DNA of 64,000 nucleotides from Trebouxia sp. TZW2008. Lineage: Eukaryota > Chlorophyta > Trebouxiophyceae > Trebouxiales > Trebouxiaceae. Below the pieces are notes generated by a model. It was not told the DNA's origin and made no database searches. It saw only the letters and a list, made by a program, of their open reading frames with translations. Numbering within the stretch: position 1 is the first letter of the stretch; each line of letters begins with the position of its first letter. The stretch spans positions 62,402-126,401 of the forward strand of contig BDIU01000143.1 of assembly GCA_002118135.1 (NCBI GenBank), in the 5' to 3' direction. The position numbers and the translations under genes are program-made. Positions 45,709-56,715 of this stretch are shown here, one piece after another.

Positions 45709-46673
45709 ATGCTGACTGCAAATTATGTCCAACACCACAGCTCGATAGTCGGTCCTCGACGTCTGTACAGCCTACTCCTTTGCCTTCTGTCCCTTTTCCC
45801 CGCATACGCGTCGCCCAACGACAGCCCGAGCCCAGTGTTGTTTGGTAGTGTTGCCCTCCACGAGGCATCGGTCAGCTCGGGTTGCATCAGCTCTGGGCTC
45901 TACCAATGCATACAACAGTTTCAGTTCGAGTCCAACGGCACAAATCTGGTGCTGACACCAGCAACTCTGCCTGAAACTCAATGCAGGACAGCTCTAGGTA
46001 CATCACGACTAGATGTTTGCCCGTCAGGCAGTAGCCAAAGCATCGTAAGAATTGTGCTGTATCGCTAAGCTGCTGCAGGCAAATTGCGAATGTTTGAGGC
46101 TTTTGGCCATTTTCTCAATGGAGACATGGAGCTTGCAAACCCAGAAATGCCCTTTTGGTTGAAGCGCGCAGTGGCACCTGGCTCAGCAAGTCATGACATT
46201 GTCAGAAGCCAGACAGCTGTTTGGGAGCTTGCACTTAGCATAGGCAATCCTTGCCAGTGTACCGGTAGATACAAGGTACAAAGTGCTGCAAATCTGACAC
46301 ATTGGCTGATCAAGGGCTACTTTGCCTCAAAGTCTGCATCTGTTTCAGTTATGGCCGCAGCTTGTCTACATCTTCTCTGTTTGCAGATTGCGGAAGGTTC
46401 CAATTTGCTTGGTGTCACACCAAATGGTACATGCGCCAAACCCCTTACGGTCCCAGTGTCTTCCAAAGATGTCAAAGTTGTATGTTTCATTATAGCAGCT
46501 TTTGGCTTCCTATTTGTGCAGTATGCTCTGATCAACTGGACGCCTAAAAGACAGTTCAGGCATCAAATACGCAGTGGCACTGCACAAGATACGACATGGC
46601 CATTGACCTCAACCAAGCGATTTGTCAGAAATGGACTGGAGGTGGTTGGCCAGGAATATCAGATTCGTGCTGA
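45709..46673 (+). CDS. Hypothetical secreted cysteine-rich protein
   Basis: I do not recognise this protein. Exon 1 (45709-46044) starts MLTANYVQ. After a short polar stretch it has a clear signal sequence (RRLYSLLLCLLSLFPAYAS), then a Ser/Thr/Asn-rich mature region with a potential N-glycosylation site (ESNGTN); it ends at a strong GTAAGA donor. A phase-consistent continuation is 46099-46264, 46387-46520, 46575-46673, about 244 residues in total. It gives a Trp- and Cys-rich C-terminal part (NPCQCTG, CGRFQFAWCHTKWYM, RCQSC, ICQKWTGGGWPG) ending SDSC and TGA. The exon 2 acceptor is weak, and an alternative frame in exon 3 (IAEGSNLLGVTPNGTCAKPL) also looks protein-like, so only exon 1 is firm. 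It is likely extracellular or cell-wall located (inference). Confidence 0.42.
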
Positions 46674-48335
46674 CTGTCGACGGGACTAGCTGCGACAAGT
46701 AGGGCTGCAAAACATATTGCATTTGCCGCTTGGTCTTGTGTTGACAGTGAAAGCAATGAAAGCCTGAGACAGGTGTGATAGGTCAGCAGGTCTGAGGTTT
46801 GTTTTGTTGATTGGTTAACCACTGTTTAGTAGATTGGTTAACCCATCATGATGGGTCAAGTTGATGTGTGCACACACCCATGTGGAGGTGGAAAGTGCAT
46901 GTGCCATTTGAGTTTCCAGTTAAGGAGATTGGACTTGGTAGTTGAACAATCTGCATCAGGACCAGTGAAATATTTCGTGTGTCACACATCAATACAGATG
47001 AACTGCTGCAAGGATGCACGCCTTTGCAGACTCGAGTTGGTTGAGCAAGTTGTGCGCAATTTTGAACAAGGCATAAAGTTGAGAAACACCAGTGTTGGGT
47101 CACACTTATACTGTCACGCCGGTCGACCTTCCGCTCTTTACTTTCCATGCATTGAAAATTGAGGTGCTTCACTTAGTCTACACTAGCAAAGCAGTTTTCA
47201 GAAGAAAAATGTGAGTTTCAGTCCAAACACGTAAAAAGGTAGTCGCTGTACAAAGGTCCCGGTGTCAGGATAGCCCCAACACCCTGCGTACAGCTGCAGT
47301 CAGCCTGCGCATGCATGTGCTGCTGCTACCTCTTTCCTCTCGGCAGACTTAAAGCAAGCATCACAAGCCTGCAGCCGCTTTCTTGTGAAGTTACAGGGTG
47401 CCTTCAAACCCTGTAAGCTGATGATGTTGGCAACCACCTGGAGCCAGATACCTGTCAAATGGAGAAAGAATGATGCTTGCTGGCACAGTCTCCAAACGCT
47501 TTGACCACCTCTGTGCAATTTGACAGGCTTGCAGATGCTGCTGGAATTGCGACTGACGCAAAGCTCTGTTCAGCATGTGCTTGAGCATGTGCTGATGTAT
47601 TCTCCGTTCAGGGTCCCTCCTTTGGCCTCATTGCCGGGCTCACTTATAGCCGCTGAGTCCACCCTGAAGGCCGTCCCAGTTGCTGTTCTGAGAGTGAGCC
47701 TGCATACAAAATAGCGGGCTTGAGTTGCACAACAAAAGTGCATTGAACATTAACTTTGACAAGGGATGTTCTATGCACCATCCTGCTGCCACAGCATCCT
47801 AACCACAGTTGTCCCAATGCGAGCAGCAATGGTTTCATACAGTCCTGATCCATGCTTGCACTATGAGTAGTGGTATCATTCTCAGCTGTGAGCCACAAAC
47901 ATCAGTACTGAGCAAGATCTGCGCCAGCAGATGTTGCTTTGCTATCCAACAGCCTGAGCAATGTGCCAGCAAGTCTAATCAGTCAAGCGCCTGCAGTTAC
48001 TAGACAGGGCAAATTAGGAGACTGTGCAGCACACATTATGTGCTTTCAAGCCCTTACTGACAAGAAGGCAATGAAGCACAGCTGCAACTGGTGGCATAGC
48101 TCTAGCAGACAGCTGCATTTGCTGAGTGCAAGGCATTCCTACACCTCAACAACACCAAATTTAGGGCCCAAATTGTGTGCAATGCTGACATTGACCCCCT
48201 CGCAATCAGAATTCCTATGCTTGATCAATGCTTGAGGGGAAGAGATTAAGATCAGCTTTCAGCACAGCCCAGACACACAAGCATCAAATTGGTCAGCATA
48301 AGAACACCCAGCATTATAGGCCGCATTTGATGATT
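46674..48335. other. Intergenic region, secreted-protein gene to UPF1 (convergent)
   Basis: No supported gene. A 104-codon frame on the + strand at 46848-47162 is Cys-rich but lacks similarity and may be 3' UTR or chance. Open frames on the minus strand at 47300-47518 and 47644-47898 likewise show no domain. A short last exon of UPF1 may lie in this stretch. Confidence 0.4.
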
Positions 48336-51300
48336 TCAGTAGCCTCTGCAAAGACAGTCAAAGGTACTGCTGCAAGGCTCACGGCAGCAGGCACAAAGCA
48401 ACCATGCATTTCGGTTTGAGTAGCAGAGATTGACCTGGGTCTGATAGGCAGGGAACTGCTGAGTCATATACAAGCTGTCAGACTGCAGGGAGTCCTGGCT
48501 CTTGAAGTCATAGTCTCTGGGCAAGCTGTAGCCATCCTGTGAGAAGCCTGAGAAGGACTGTGTGAAGGAAGAGCCAGGTGGCATCTGAGTCTGAGGCCCA
48601 TCTTGGGAAGCTGGAGGCCCATTCAGACTTGCACCATTGACTGAAGCCTGAGAAGCCCTGGCGCCACTGCCCTCGCCCCTGCTGCGCTGTGGCCCTATGG
48701 GACCATGCTTGCCCTTAGGAACAGTCTCAGGGATGGCAAAGGGCTGTTGCGAGGGTGGCAGGGCATGACCCATGTGATTGGCTTGGGGATCATGTGGCTG
48801 TGGGGGGGCGGTTGGGGGTCTAGGTGGGTGCCCATTGGGGATCACGTTCTGCTGTCTGCGGGCAGATGGTTTCTTGCCGTTGCTGATTGCTGAGATGTCT
48901 GCTGAGAGGAGGGGAACGAAGCGGTTGGACTGACTGCCTCCCAAGCCAAACAGCCGGCTGTCAAAGGCCTGCATGGCATCAGAATGAGGTTACCACATGC
49001 ATGTATGGGACAGCTGAGTTGAAAACAGCACCTGACACAGTCACAGGCATAGAGCTGCATCTTCTGTGAGCAAACAGAGACGGCGCAACAACCAGCAGTG
49101 CTCTTAATAAGCAGCAGCTAGGCACCCTACAAAACTAACCGCAACGCTTTGTATGCCCTGCTCTTAACAAGCCTGACAAGCTGCTGCTGCAATGCCGCAT
49201 GACATCCTAGACAGTTGTTTAGCGATGCTAACAATTGCAGGTATGGTAGGCTGTTTGTCTTCAGGGACAGCATGATGCCACATCTGATCATGAAATTGCA
49301 TCAAACATGCATGACGGGACTCACTCTTTTCGGCTTGGTGAGCTGCTGCATGGACTGCTTGAGGTTGCTGAGAGGCCCCTCTACCAAGCACTGGTTCTCC
49401 TTGAAGTGGTTTAGCAACACATTCCACAGAGGTTGCCTGGCCAGCACTTTGGGGTTGCCTAGGATGACCAGCCCATACTTGGCCCTGGTGAGTGCTACGT
49501 TCAGGCGCCTTGGGTCACTTAGAAATCCAATGCCCTGCATCAGGTTGCACTCGCTGTTGGTGCTACACCATGAGCATTGGCCACCAAAGCATCAGCAGCC
49601 AAAACAGCAATGTGACTGGGCGCCACTACCCATAGTGCTGACATCTGAGAAGCATACGGGGAGCAACAAATGAGATCAAGCCTCGCTTTTGATTTGGTGG
49701 GTCTCAAGCGCAGCTTGTGACAGGAATTGCTGCAGACCGCTGATCTTTGGAAGGTGTATTGCAACCAGAGCTTCACCTTAGCCATGAGGTGGGAAGTTGG
49801 CCACAAGCTCTCACTTTTATGCACAAAGCAAGTTCAGCACATATTGATGCCTAGGCGCAGTGACAACCTCACCTGGTGTTCATTGGACCTAACACAGGAC
49901 AGGATGATGTAGTCCTTCTCCCTGCCCTGAAAGGAATCCACACTAGCCACCTCAATCTCCGTGTACAGCTGCTGTCGCATGGTGCCATTGCGCAGCATGA
50001 TCTGCAGCACATGGGCTCGCTGCCCCTCATAGGGGGTGATCACCCCAATTTGGTCTGGCGTGGCGCCACCCTTCAGGAACTGTGTCACAATCTTTTCCAC
50101 GTGTGTAGCCTCTGCAAAAGTACAGCTAAGCTGATGAGCCTGCTTTGTGTGCTGTGCAGTCACAAACAGGTGTTTTGCAATGTAGGAGCTAGAGTTAAGC
50201 TGCTGGGTACACGGCGTGCAAGCCACAGTACCTGTAAACATGCACCAACTCAGTAGCAAAACCATATAAGTGCTCCTGAGTTGACAAAAGCCATCAGCCG
50301 CTGCTGCCTGCACTTTGAGCTTACAGCAGCAGCTGGTATAGCAGTTGCTCTGTAGGCAAAACCTTGCAGCATGCATGGCTGTGCACCACATATCTTGTGC
50401 TACATTTGACTAGCAAAAGCATAACAGGCCTTATTGATGACTTAAACTGCATAGCCAGATGAAAGCTGTCGTACCTCCTCTGTTCAGGTAGGAGGTGCCA
50501 GTAACACTGATCTCCTCGTTGCCCAGCTGCACATGAAACAGCATGGGCTTGTCAGGCTGGGGCCATGGGAAGTTGAGGCCAGGCTGGATACGCTCTGCCA
50601 TGGTGACACCGTTCTGAAGGGTGCCCTCATAGAAACTGTTGCTGGGGAATTCTGACAGGGCTGGGTGCATGCGGTATTGAACCTGTACGGCAATGAAAGT
50701 GTGCATTGAGGGTGTTTGAATGCTGTGCACATGCTAAATGTAATACCTGAAGCTTGTGCGGACCTTGAGCAGACCGCATATCAAATGCATTACAAGCAGG
50801 ACCCCTTGAACAACACAGTTGAATGCATCACTTGAGCATAGATGGCTTTTGCCTCTGACAGCTGGCAGCTGATTCCTTGACTTGACTCACTCATTCCCAG
50901 CAGACGTAGTCAAGCCACTGGTCCTGTGTGTTCATGCTATGATGTATGCTTAGCCCACAATGAAGGTGTCATTCTAGTGCAATATGTATACATCACAAAA
51001 CCTATATACTATATAACCTAAATATACGAGCTTTGATTTGCAACACTGCTGCATATTCTGTCTGTCAGTGTCCTGGTGTAAGGTCACCTGCAAGCGGTGT
51101 GGCTTGATACCCAGCAGCACTAGGCGCTCAAACAGGGACTGACACAGACCAGCTCGGGCAGCCTTCTTATTGATGATGACAGGCCCCAGCTGGCAGTGGT
51201 CCCCCACCAGCACAGCCTGCTTGGCCCCCAGCACCAAGGGTATCAGGGCCTCAGGCTCTGCTGCCTGAGTGGCCTCATCCACCAGCAACTGCAAACAGTG

Positions 51301-54300
51301 ACAGATCCCGCAAGGGCTCAAACTTCCTGTGAGCTGTTTGGCGTGAACTTGCGGCGGAGCGTTTTGTAAAAGTAGCAAACTTTGCTGTGCAATTACCCAA
51401 TATGTGCTCTGCAAGAGGGCTGTGCTCATACATAAGGTCTTTTGACAAGCATGGACCTGACATGGGTAGCAACAAACATACAAGTGCAATGCTGTACAGC
51501 AGCAACTGTCTGCAAGGAGCACAGGGAAAGCAGGGATGCAGCGCCAACAAGCATTTACATGGCACACAAGCTGCTGCACCAACCTTTCTGAATCTGAAGC
51601 TGGAGATGCGTGGGTCCCCAGCCCCAACACAGGTGCAGCAGACCACATCAGCTGCCTGCAAAATTTCACGCTCCGTGGCTTGCTTGAGAGCCTTGTATTT
51701 GCGCTCATCCTGGCTGCTGAGCTCACCCTGCTCGTCTTTGAGTTGCTGCAGCTTGCGCAAGTCAGCCCTGTCTGGCATGTCCACATGCCTCACCTGCAAA
51801 TGATGCACGAAAGCAGTTCAAGCAAGAAACAGCAACACGAGTACAAGCTGTGAGCAAAAGTGGAGGTCAGCAGCAGGGTGCCCTCCACACATGACCCATG
51901 CACTGGAGGCTTGATGCCAATGATTTGATGTGAATAGCTCATGCAGATTGCGATGTGAAGGACATGTCCTGCCAGAATGTAAAATGGATGAGCAGGTAAT
52001 GTAAGCTCAACAAAATGCCCAAAGCTGTAAATGACAGGTGAATGACATGTTTTTGCCCTGCCGTCACAACAACTATCTAGGCAAGTGGGTGAAAGCACAT
52101 TTGACGATGTGCTCATCATGTCTGTCTGGCTTTGCACAATTAGCAGCTTGCTAGTGAGGGCGCTACGCAGTAGAAGAACAAACCTGGTAGTGCAGGGTAA
52201 GATGCTCCACATTGCTGCTGATAGCCTCCCTTGAGCGGGCAGCCACCCGCACCACCTTCAAGCCAGTTGCATCCAGCTTCTCTGCCAGGTGGTCCACAGC
52301 AACATTGGATGGTGCAGCAACCAACACCTGCGCCAAATGACATGTCCCCTGATTTCGTGCGTTGTCACAGTCATGTCTTGCTAGGCAAGAATGAAGAATG
52401 TTTCAGTGCAACAGCATTCACCAGACAATGTTGAAGTCAACAAATTCTCAGCTTGGCTTGAACAACACAGCATGTCAGCTCACCAACAGCTGCTTTCAAT
52501 CAGATAACAGTGGCGCATTCAGGGTGATCAAATGGGTTTTCGTCTCTGGCAAAAGATCGAAGTGTTGGCGCATGCAGAACTGCTATGTAAAAGCGCTGGC
52601 ACCACTGATGCACAGATATGGTTCGCTCTTGTGATATGCAGAGCAAACAACAAGTGAAGACCCCATTCCAAATTATGATAAATGACCTGCTGCACGGCAT
52701 GTGCTAGGTGACAAAGCAAACTTGCCTGGCCTTGGCCTTGCTTAGCCAGCTGATACACTAAGGTGGCACTGGTTACAGTCTTGCCTGTGCCAGGTGGGCC
52801 TTGTATCAGGCTCAACGGTGACTGAAGCACAGCCTTGACAGCGTTCACCTGCAGCCGACATGCAATCTGCGTTGTCAAGCATGCACAGCTGACGATATAT
52901 GCTAATGGGTGTTCTGGATTGCAGGGGCATTCCAGATGCAACCGTGTGCTCATGTATGTATCAAGCTGTGCATGTCAGCAAGCTGCGCTGAGACATTATC
53001 AAGCACAGCAGTACAGCGCTGTCTGTGCAGCCATGGCACCAATCATGCACTTGCATGCAATGCATGGTGCAAGGCTGTGATGCACATCAGAACCTCAGTT
53101 GCAACTAGTTGAGACATGTGCAAGACAATCAGTGGTGCTTGTTTCTTAGGCAGGCACCAAAAGCTGTACCTGGGAGTGGTTGAGCTCAGGCAGGCCAGGT
53201 GCTGAGAAGCGCTTGGGCATGTGCACCCTGAGTGTTTGCTGCTCCACCTCATGGCCCAGCAGACGGTGGTACAAGTAGCCAGACACACTGGTCTCATCCA
53301 CAGCAAACATCTTCATTGCCCGCTGCATGCGGTCAAAGGACGTGCTCTTCCATACATATTCTACAATGAAGCCTGCAGCACAGCATACAGAAGTCACAAT
53401 CCTAGTATTCTCGCCAACAATGCCAGTCAACATCTCAGATGCCTTGAGAATACACCTTTTCTTGATACAAGTTTGGTGCTGTTACTGCCTTGCATGCCTG
53501 CAGTGCTATTACAAATTTGACACAGACTGCATGCGAAAGGCCTCCGTGTATTCGAAGCAGTTCAGCATGAATACCTGGTGCGCAACGTGGGAGGAAAGGA
53601 TGTGGCATGTGACGTTCAAAGCTCCTGCTGTAAGGTAAGTGCATGCAGTAGGTGTCGACAGGGCTGACCAGTGGTGGTGTCAATGGGCAGCTTGGAGCTG
53701 TCTCTGAGCTCCATGGTGACCTCCTCACTGGCCTCTTGCAGCTTGACAATGTGTCCTGTGGCCTCCCACTTGCCCTGCCGCCCATCGCCTACGCCCCAAG
53801 CCATACAACATGTCACTTGACTGTGAACCCAATATAGACTTTCATCTATTGGCAAAGAGGTGTGCAAAATCAGACCTGTGGAAGGCATTGTGTGCATGAG
53901 CCGCAGATGTTTCAGTGCAGATCAGCCACAAGGCCCTTTGTATGCTAGCAGACCCATAGCTGACTTGAACAAGCCTTCGGAAAGAATGAACATGAACACA
54001 TGCTTTGCCAGGCTGCAGCATACAGCAAACCATGACAAAGTGTCAGTATGCAGAGATCGCGCAAACAGCTGTACTACCTGGGCAAGGGTGTCTGAGCTTT
54101 AGCTCATCACCAGGCATGACTCTGAGCTCTGAGTCATCCTTGGAGAAGACAAAGTGAGCAATGCGCTTCTTGTTCAGAGCCACGTCCCATCTCACAGTTA
54201 CATTTTCTCTCGCTTGCGCTTCCTTGAGGCTTTTGTCATAATCAGCTTCCAGCTTGATAAGGGGGCCAAACACATTCTGGTATACATAGGCATCATCATA

Positions 54301-56431
54301 CCTGCAGTACTACTTGAGTCAAGCTCAAAAGAACAGATACGTTACTGCAATCAAGGTTCTGATCTCTCCATCCTAGACAGTCCTGTGGTATGCTGAGCGC
54401 TCATGCACTATGAATGAAGTTGGTCAGTCTGAAGCTCTAAATCAGCCACTTGCATGCTCAAGCAGACATAGGAACTTTTTGGCCTTGATACACGACTGGT
54501 GGGATCAGTCAGTAGCCATTGGCTTACAAGAGTGCTCACTGCAGCTTGTGGAGGGCTGTATAATGCCTTACTTGAGAGCAACATGGGCTGGTTCATCATC
54601 TTCTCCAGGCTTGTCAATGTCATCTACGGTGGCCTTGGGGTTGGCTTTCCAAGCCTCCTCTAGACGGTTGATCTGGGCAGGTGTGATGTGACGTGCCCTC
54701 AAGAGCTCAGCCTCTGTGGGTGGTACCACCAGCCAGTTCACAAAGGCTCGATCCTCTGCAGCAACATCCCGACGCCTTCCAACCAGTGTCTGTCATTGCT
54801 GCTTTGAACAGTGACCTAGCTTATACATCTGAGGCAAGACAGCTTGAGATTGCAGTGTCATATGCAAGCAAAGCAAACACAATGTTTAGCAGATTTTGGC
54901 ATGATACCAAACGATCACGCTATAAATGACAGAGTGAGCTGCTCAGGACAGTAGGAAATAGAACAGAGGGGATTCACCAATCAGAGGCAGCCAGCTACTG
55001 GTATCGAGATTGAGATCCTTGATCCCAGGGGCATTTGCTGTGATGTCACGTGACAGCAGAACCACTGTGTGTTCTCCTTGCACACCCACATACCCTAACG
55101 CAAAGACATTTCTGCTTGTACTGCTGTAGCACTCCAGCACAGTATCCCCAAGGGGACTGTCCTTGTGCAGCTGGACCTCCTTCAGCTTGGCCTTTACCTG
55201 CAACGCCACAGCTAATGATATCAAGACAAATCATGTCTAAAACAGCAAGTACATTGACACCCATTGATTGACAAGTGTTGAGGAGGCTGCATCAGTGCAT
55301 CACCCTTTGAAAGCCCCAATGTCGATTGCAAAGGCACAAGCGCATGTACTTTTGACACAATGCAAAAGCAACAACAGCAGTGCATACAGCTGACATTGAT
55401 GGCATGCGGTGCAGTGAGCCATAATTCTGCAGCATGCATGCATAGCGTGAGGGAGGATCATTGAGTCGTCCAGGTGATGTCAATGTCGAATCACAAAGGG
55501 CATGTAAATTAGCATGTTTGCGTACCAAATGAGTGATGATGCATGAAGCTGTCCCACTGATACGCCCATTGCAGAACCATTTGCCTGTAGCAAGACATTT
55601 GACCACACAAGCAGGGTTATGTATACCACAGTACCTGAAAAAGTTCATGACAGCTGTTAGACACAGATTGTAGAAGCAATTACACTTGAGAGGACAAGCT
55701 AGATGCCCTTTGAGCAGCAACTCACGAGCAGGCCCATGCAGGCAGTGTGTGGGGAAGGTCTTTGCGATGTGCTTCATCTCCTTCTTCAAAATTGAGCTGC
55801 AAGACAAGGCAAGACAAGTTCTGAGGCATCATTCAGTCAGATGCAATGGGTGTGACACATTCTTACCTCACTGAAACCAGAGGTGATGCCACTCCTCTGA
55901 CTCACAAGATCATGACCGTCCAGTGCTGCTGTTGCCTGCAACACACGGGGGAGCCAAGCGTTGCATATGTGTCATCACACCAAAATTTCAAGACCAGAGT
56001 CTGCAGCACATGATTCATAAGCAGATGTGTCAGGATTCCCACCAGTGCTGAGGCCTGTATAGCATCATTCCAAGCAGCTTGAGAGGCAGGATCCTGTACA
56101 AGAGCATATTTTCAGGAAAATCCCCAGTTCAATATCGCTCTGAGGTGCTCATCTCGTCAGGCATGCAACGTGCTTGGTGATCAGTTCTTTGCCGCTGCTT
56201 TTGAAGTTTTCACCGCCAAGCACTGGCTTGCTGCTTCGTAGCACTTTGGTGTAAGATCAGCGACTTTTTGCAAACACTCACTTGCGTCAAGCCGGTGAAG
56301 TCTTGGAAGTCTGCGTATCCGTTGCCGTCTTGAGTCAAGTCTGAGAAGTTGTAGTTTGGCTGACTGTCGAGCTGTGAGTGCGAAAAGTTGAACCCGGTCG
56401 CCTGCGTGTGCGGACCGCTCGGGCCGGACAT
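48336..56431 (-). CDS. UPF1: UPF1, RNA helicase of nonsense-mediated decay
   Basis: ATP-dependent 5'-3' helicase of superfamily 1 that drives nonsense-mediated mRNA decay. Exons, minus strand: 56431-56282, 56093-56043, 55935-55867, 55796-55726, 55634-55526, 55197-54978, 54755-54572, 54301-54078, 53788-53669, 53372-53170, 52848-52726, 52327-52184, 51793-51584, 51288-51088, 50682-50475, 50111-49873, 49534-49325, 48968-48435, exactly 1090 codons. The order is an SQ/TQ-rich N-terminus, the CH zinc domain ([21 protein letters not shown]), the 1B domain ([13 protein letters not shown]), the helicase core (Walker [61 protein letters not shown]), and a Pro- then SQ/TQ-rich tail ([21 protein letters not shown]) of the kind phosphorylated by SMG1. 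Several CH-domain zinc ligands are replaced (see findings). Intron 11 has a GC donor. The end is unresolved: either reading through the GTCAAT at 48434 to a stop at 48336, or splicing to a further exon. Confidence 0.97.
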
Positions 56432-56715
56432 CACTCGTTTCGAGCAGAGCTTTCTGACTTTATATTGACGCACGCTGATATACACAACACTTGCTTAGCA
56501 GCTCTTAGTTCTTCAGTCAACACGCTGACAATGTGGCGAGACTCAGAGTCAGCGAGACCAAGAAGGGCCGTTCCCAGTGAAAGCTTCTTGCAGGGCTCCT
56601 CAAGCGCCCTCGTGGCTTCGGTAACTAGGGTTTCGCGATGCCATGCGTTTGCGGAAATTCTTTTGGCAGCTCCGCTCGCGATCGCCGCCTGGTCGTTGCA
56701 CATCGACAGGCAATC
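56432..56715. promoter_or_regulatory. Bidirectional promoter, UPF1 / eEF1B-gamma
   Basis: The two initiator ATGs, UPF1 at 56431 (minus) and eEF1B-gamma at 56716 (plus), are separated by 284 bp that must contain both 5' leaders and promoters. Frames cross it on both strands, including an ATG at 56638 that is not in frame with eEF1B-gamma. No core element is obvious. Sharing is inferred from spacing only. Confidence 0.55.

Noticed and set aside
46848..47162. A 104-codon Cys-containing frame as a gene
   Set aside because: No similarity, no splice context, and it lies just 3' of another gene; more likely untranslated or chance.
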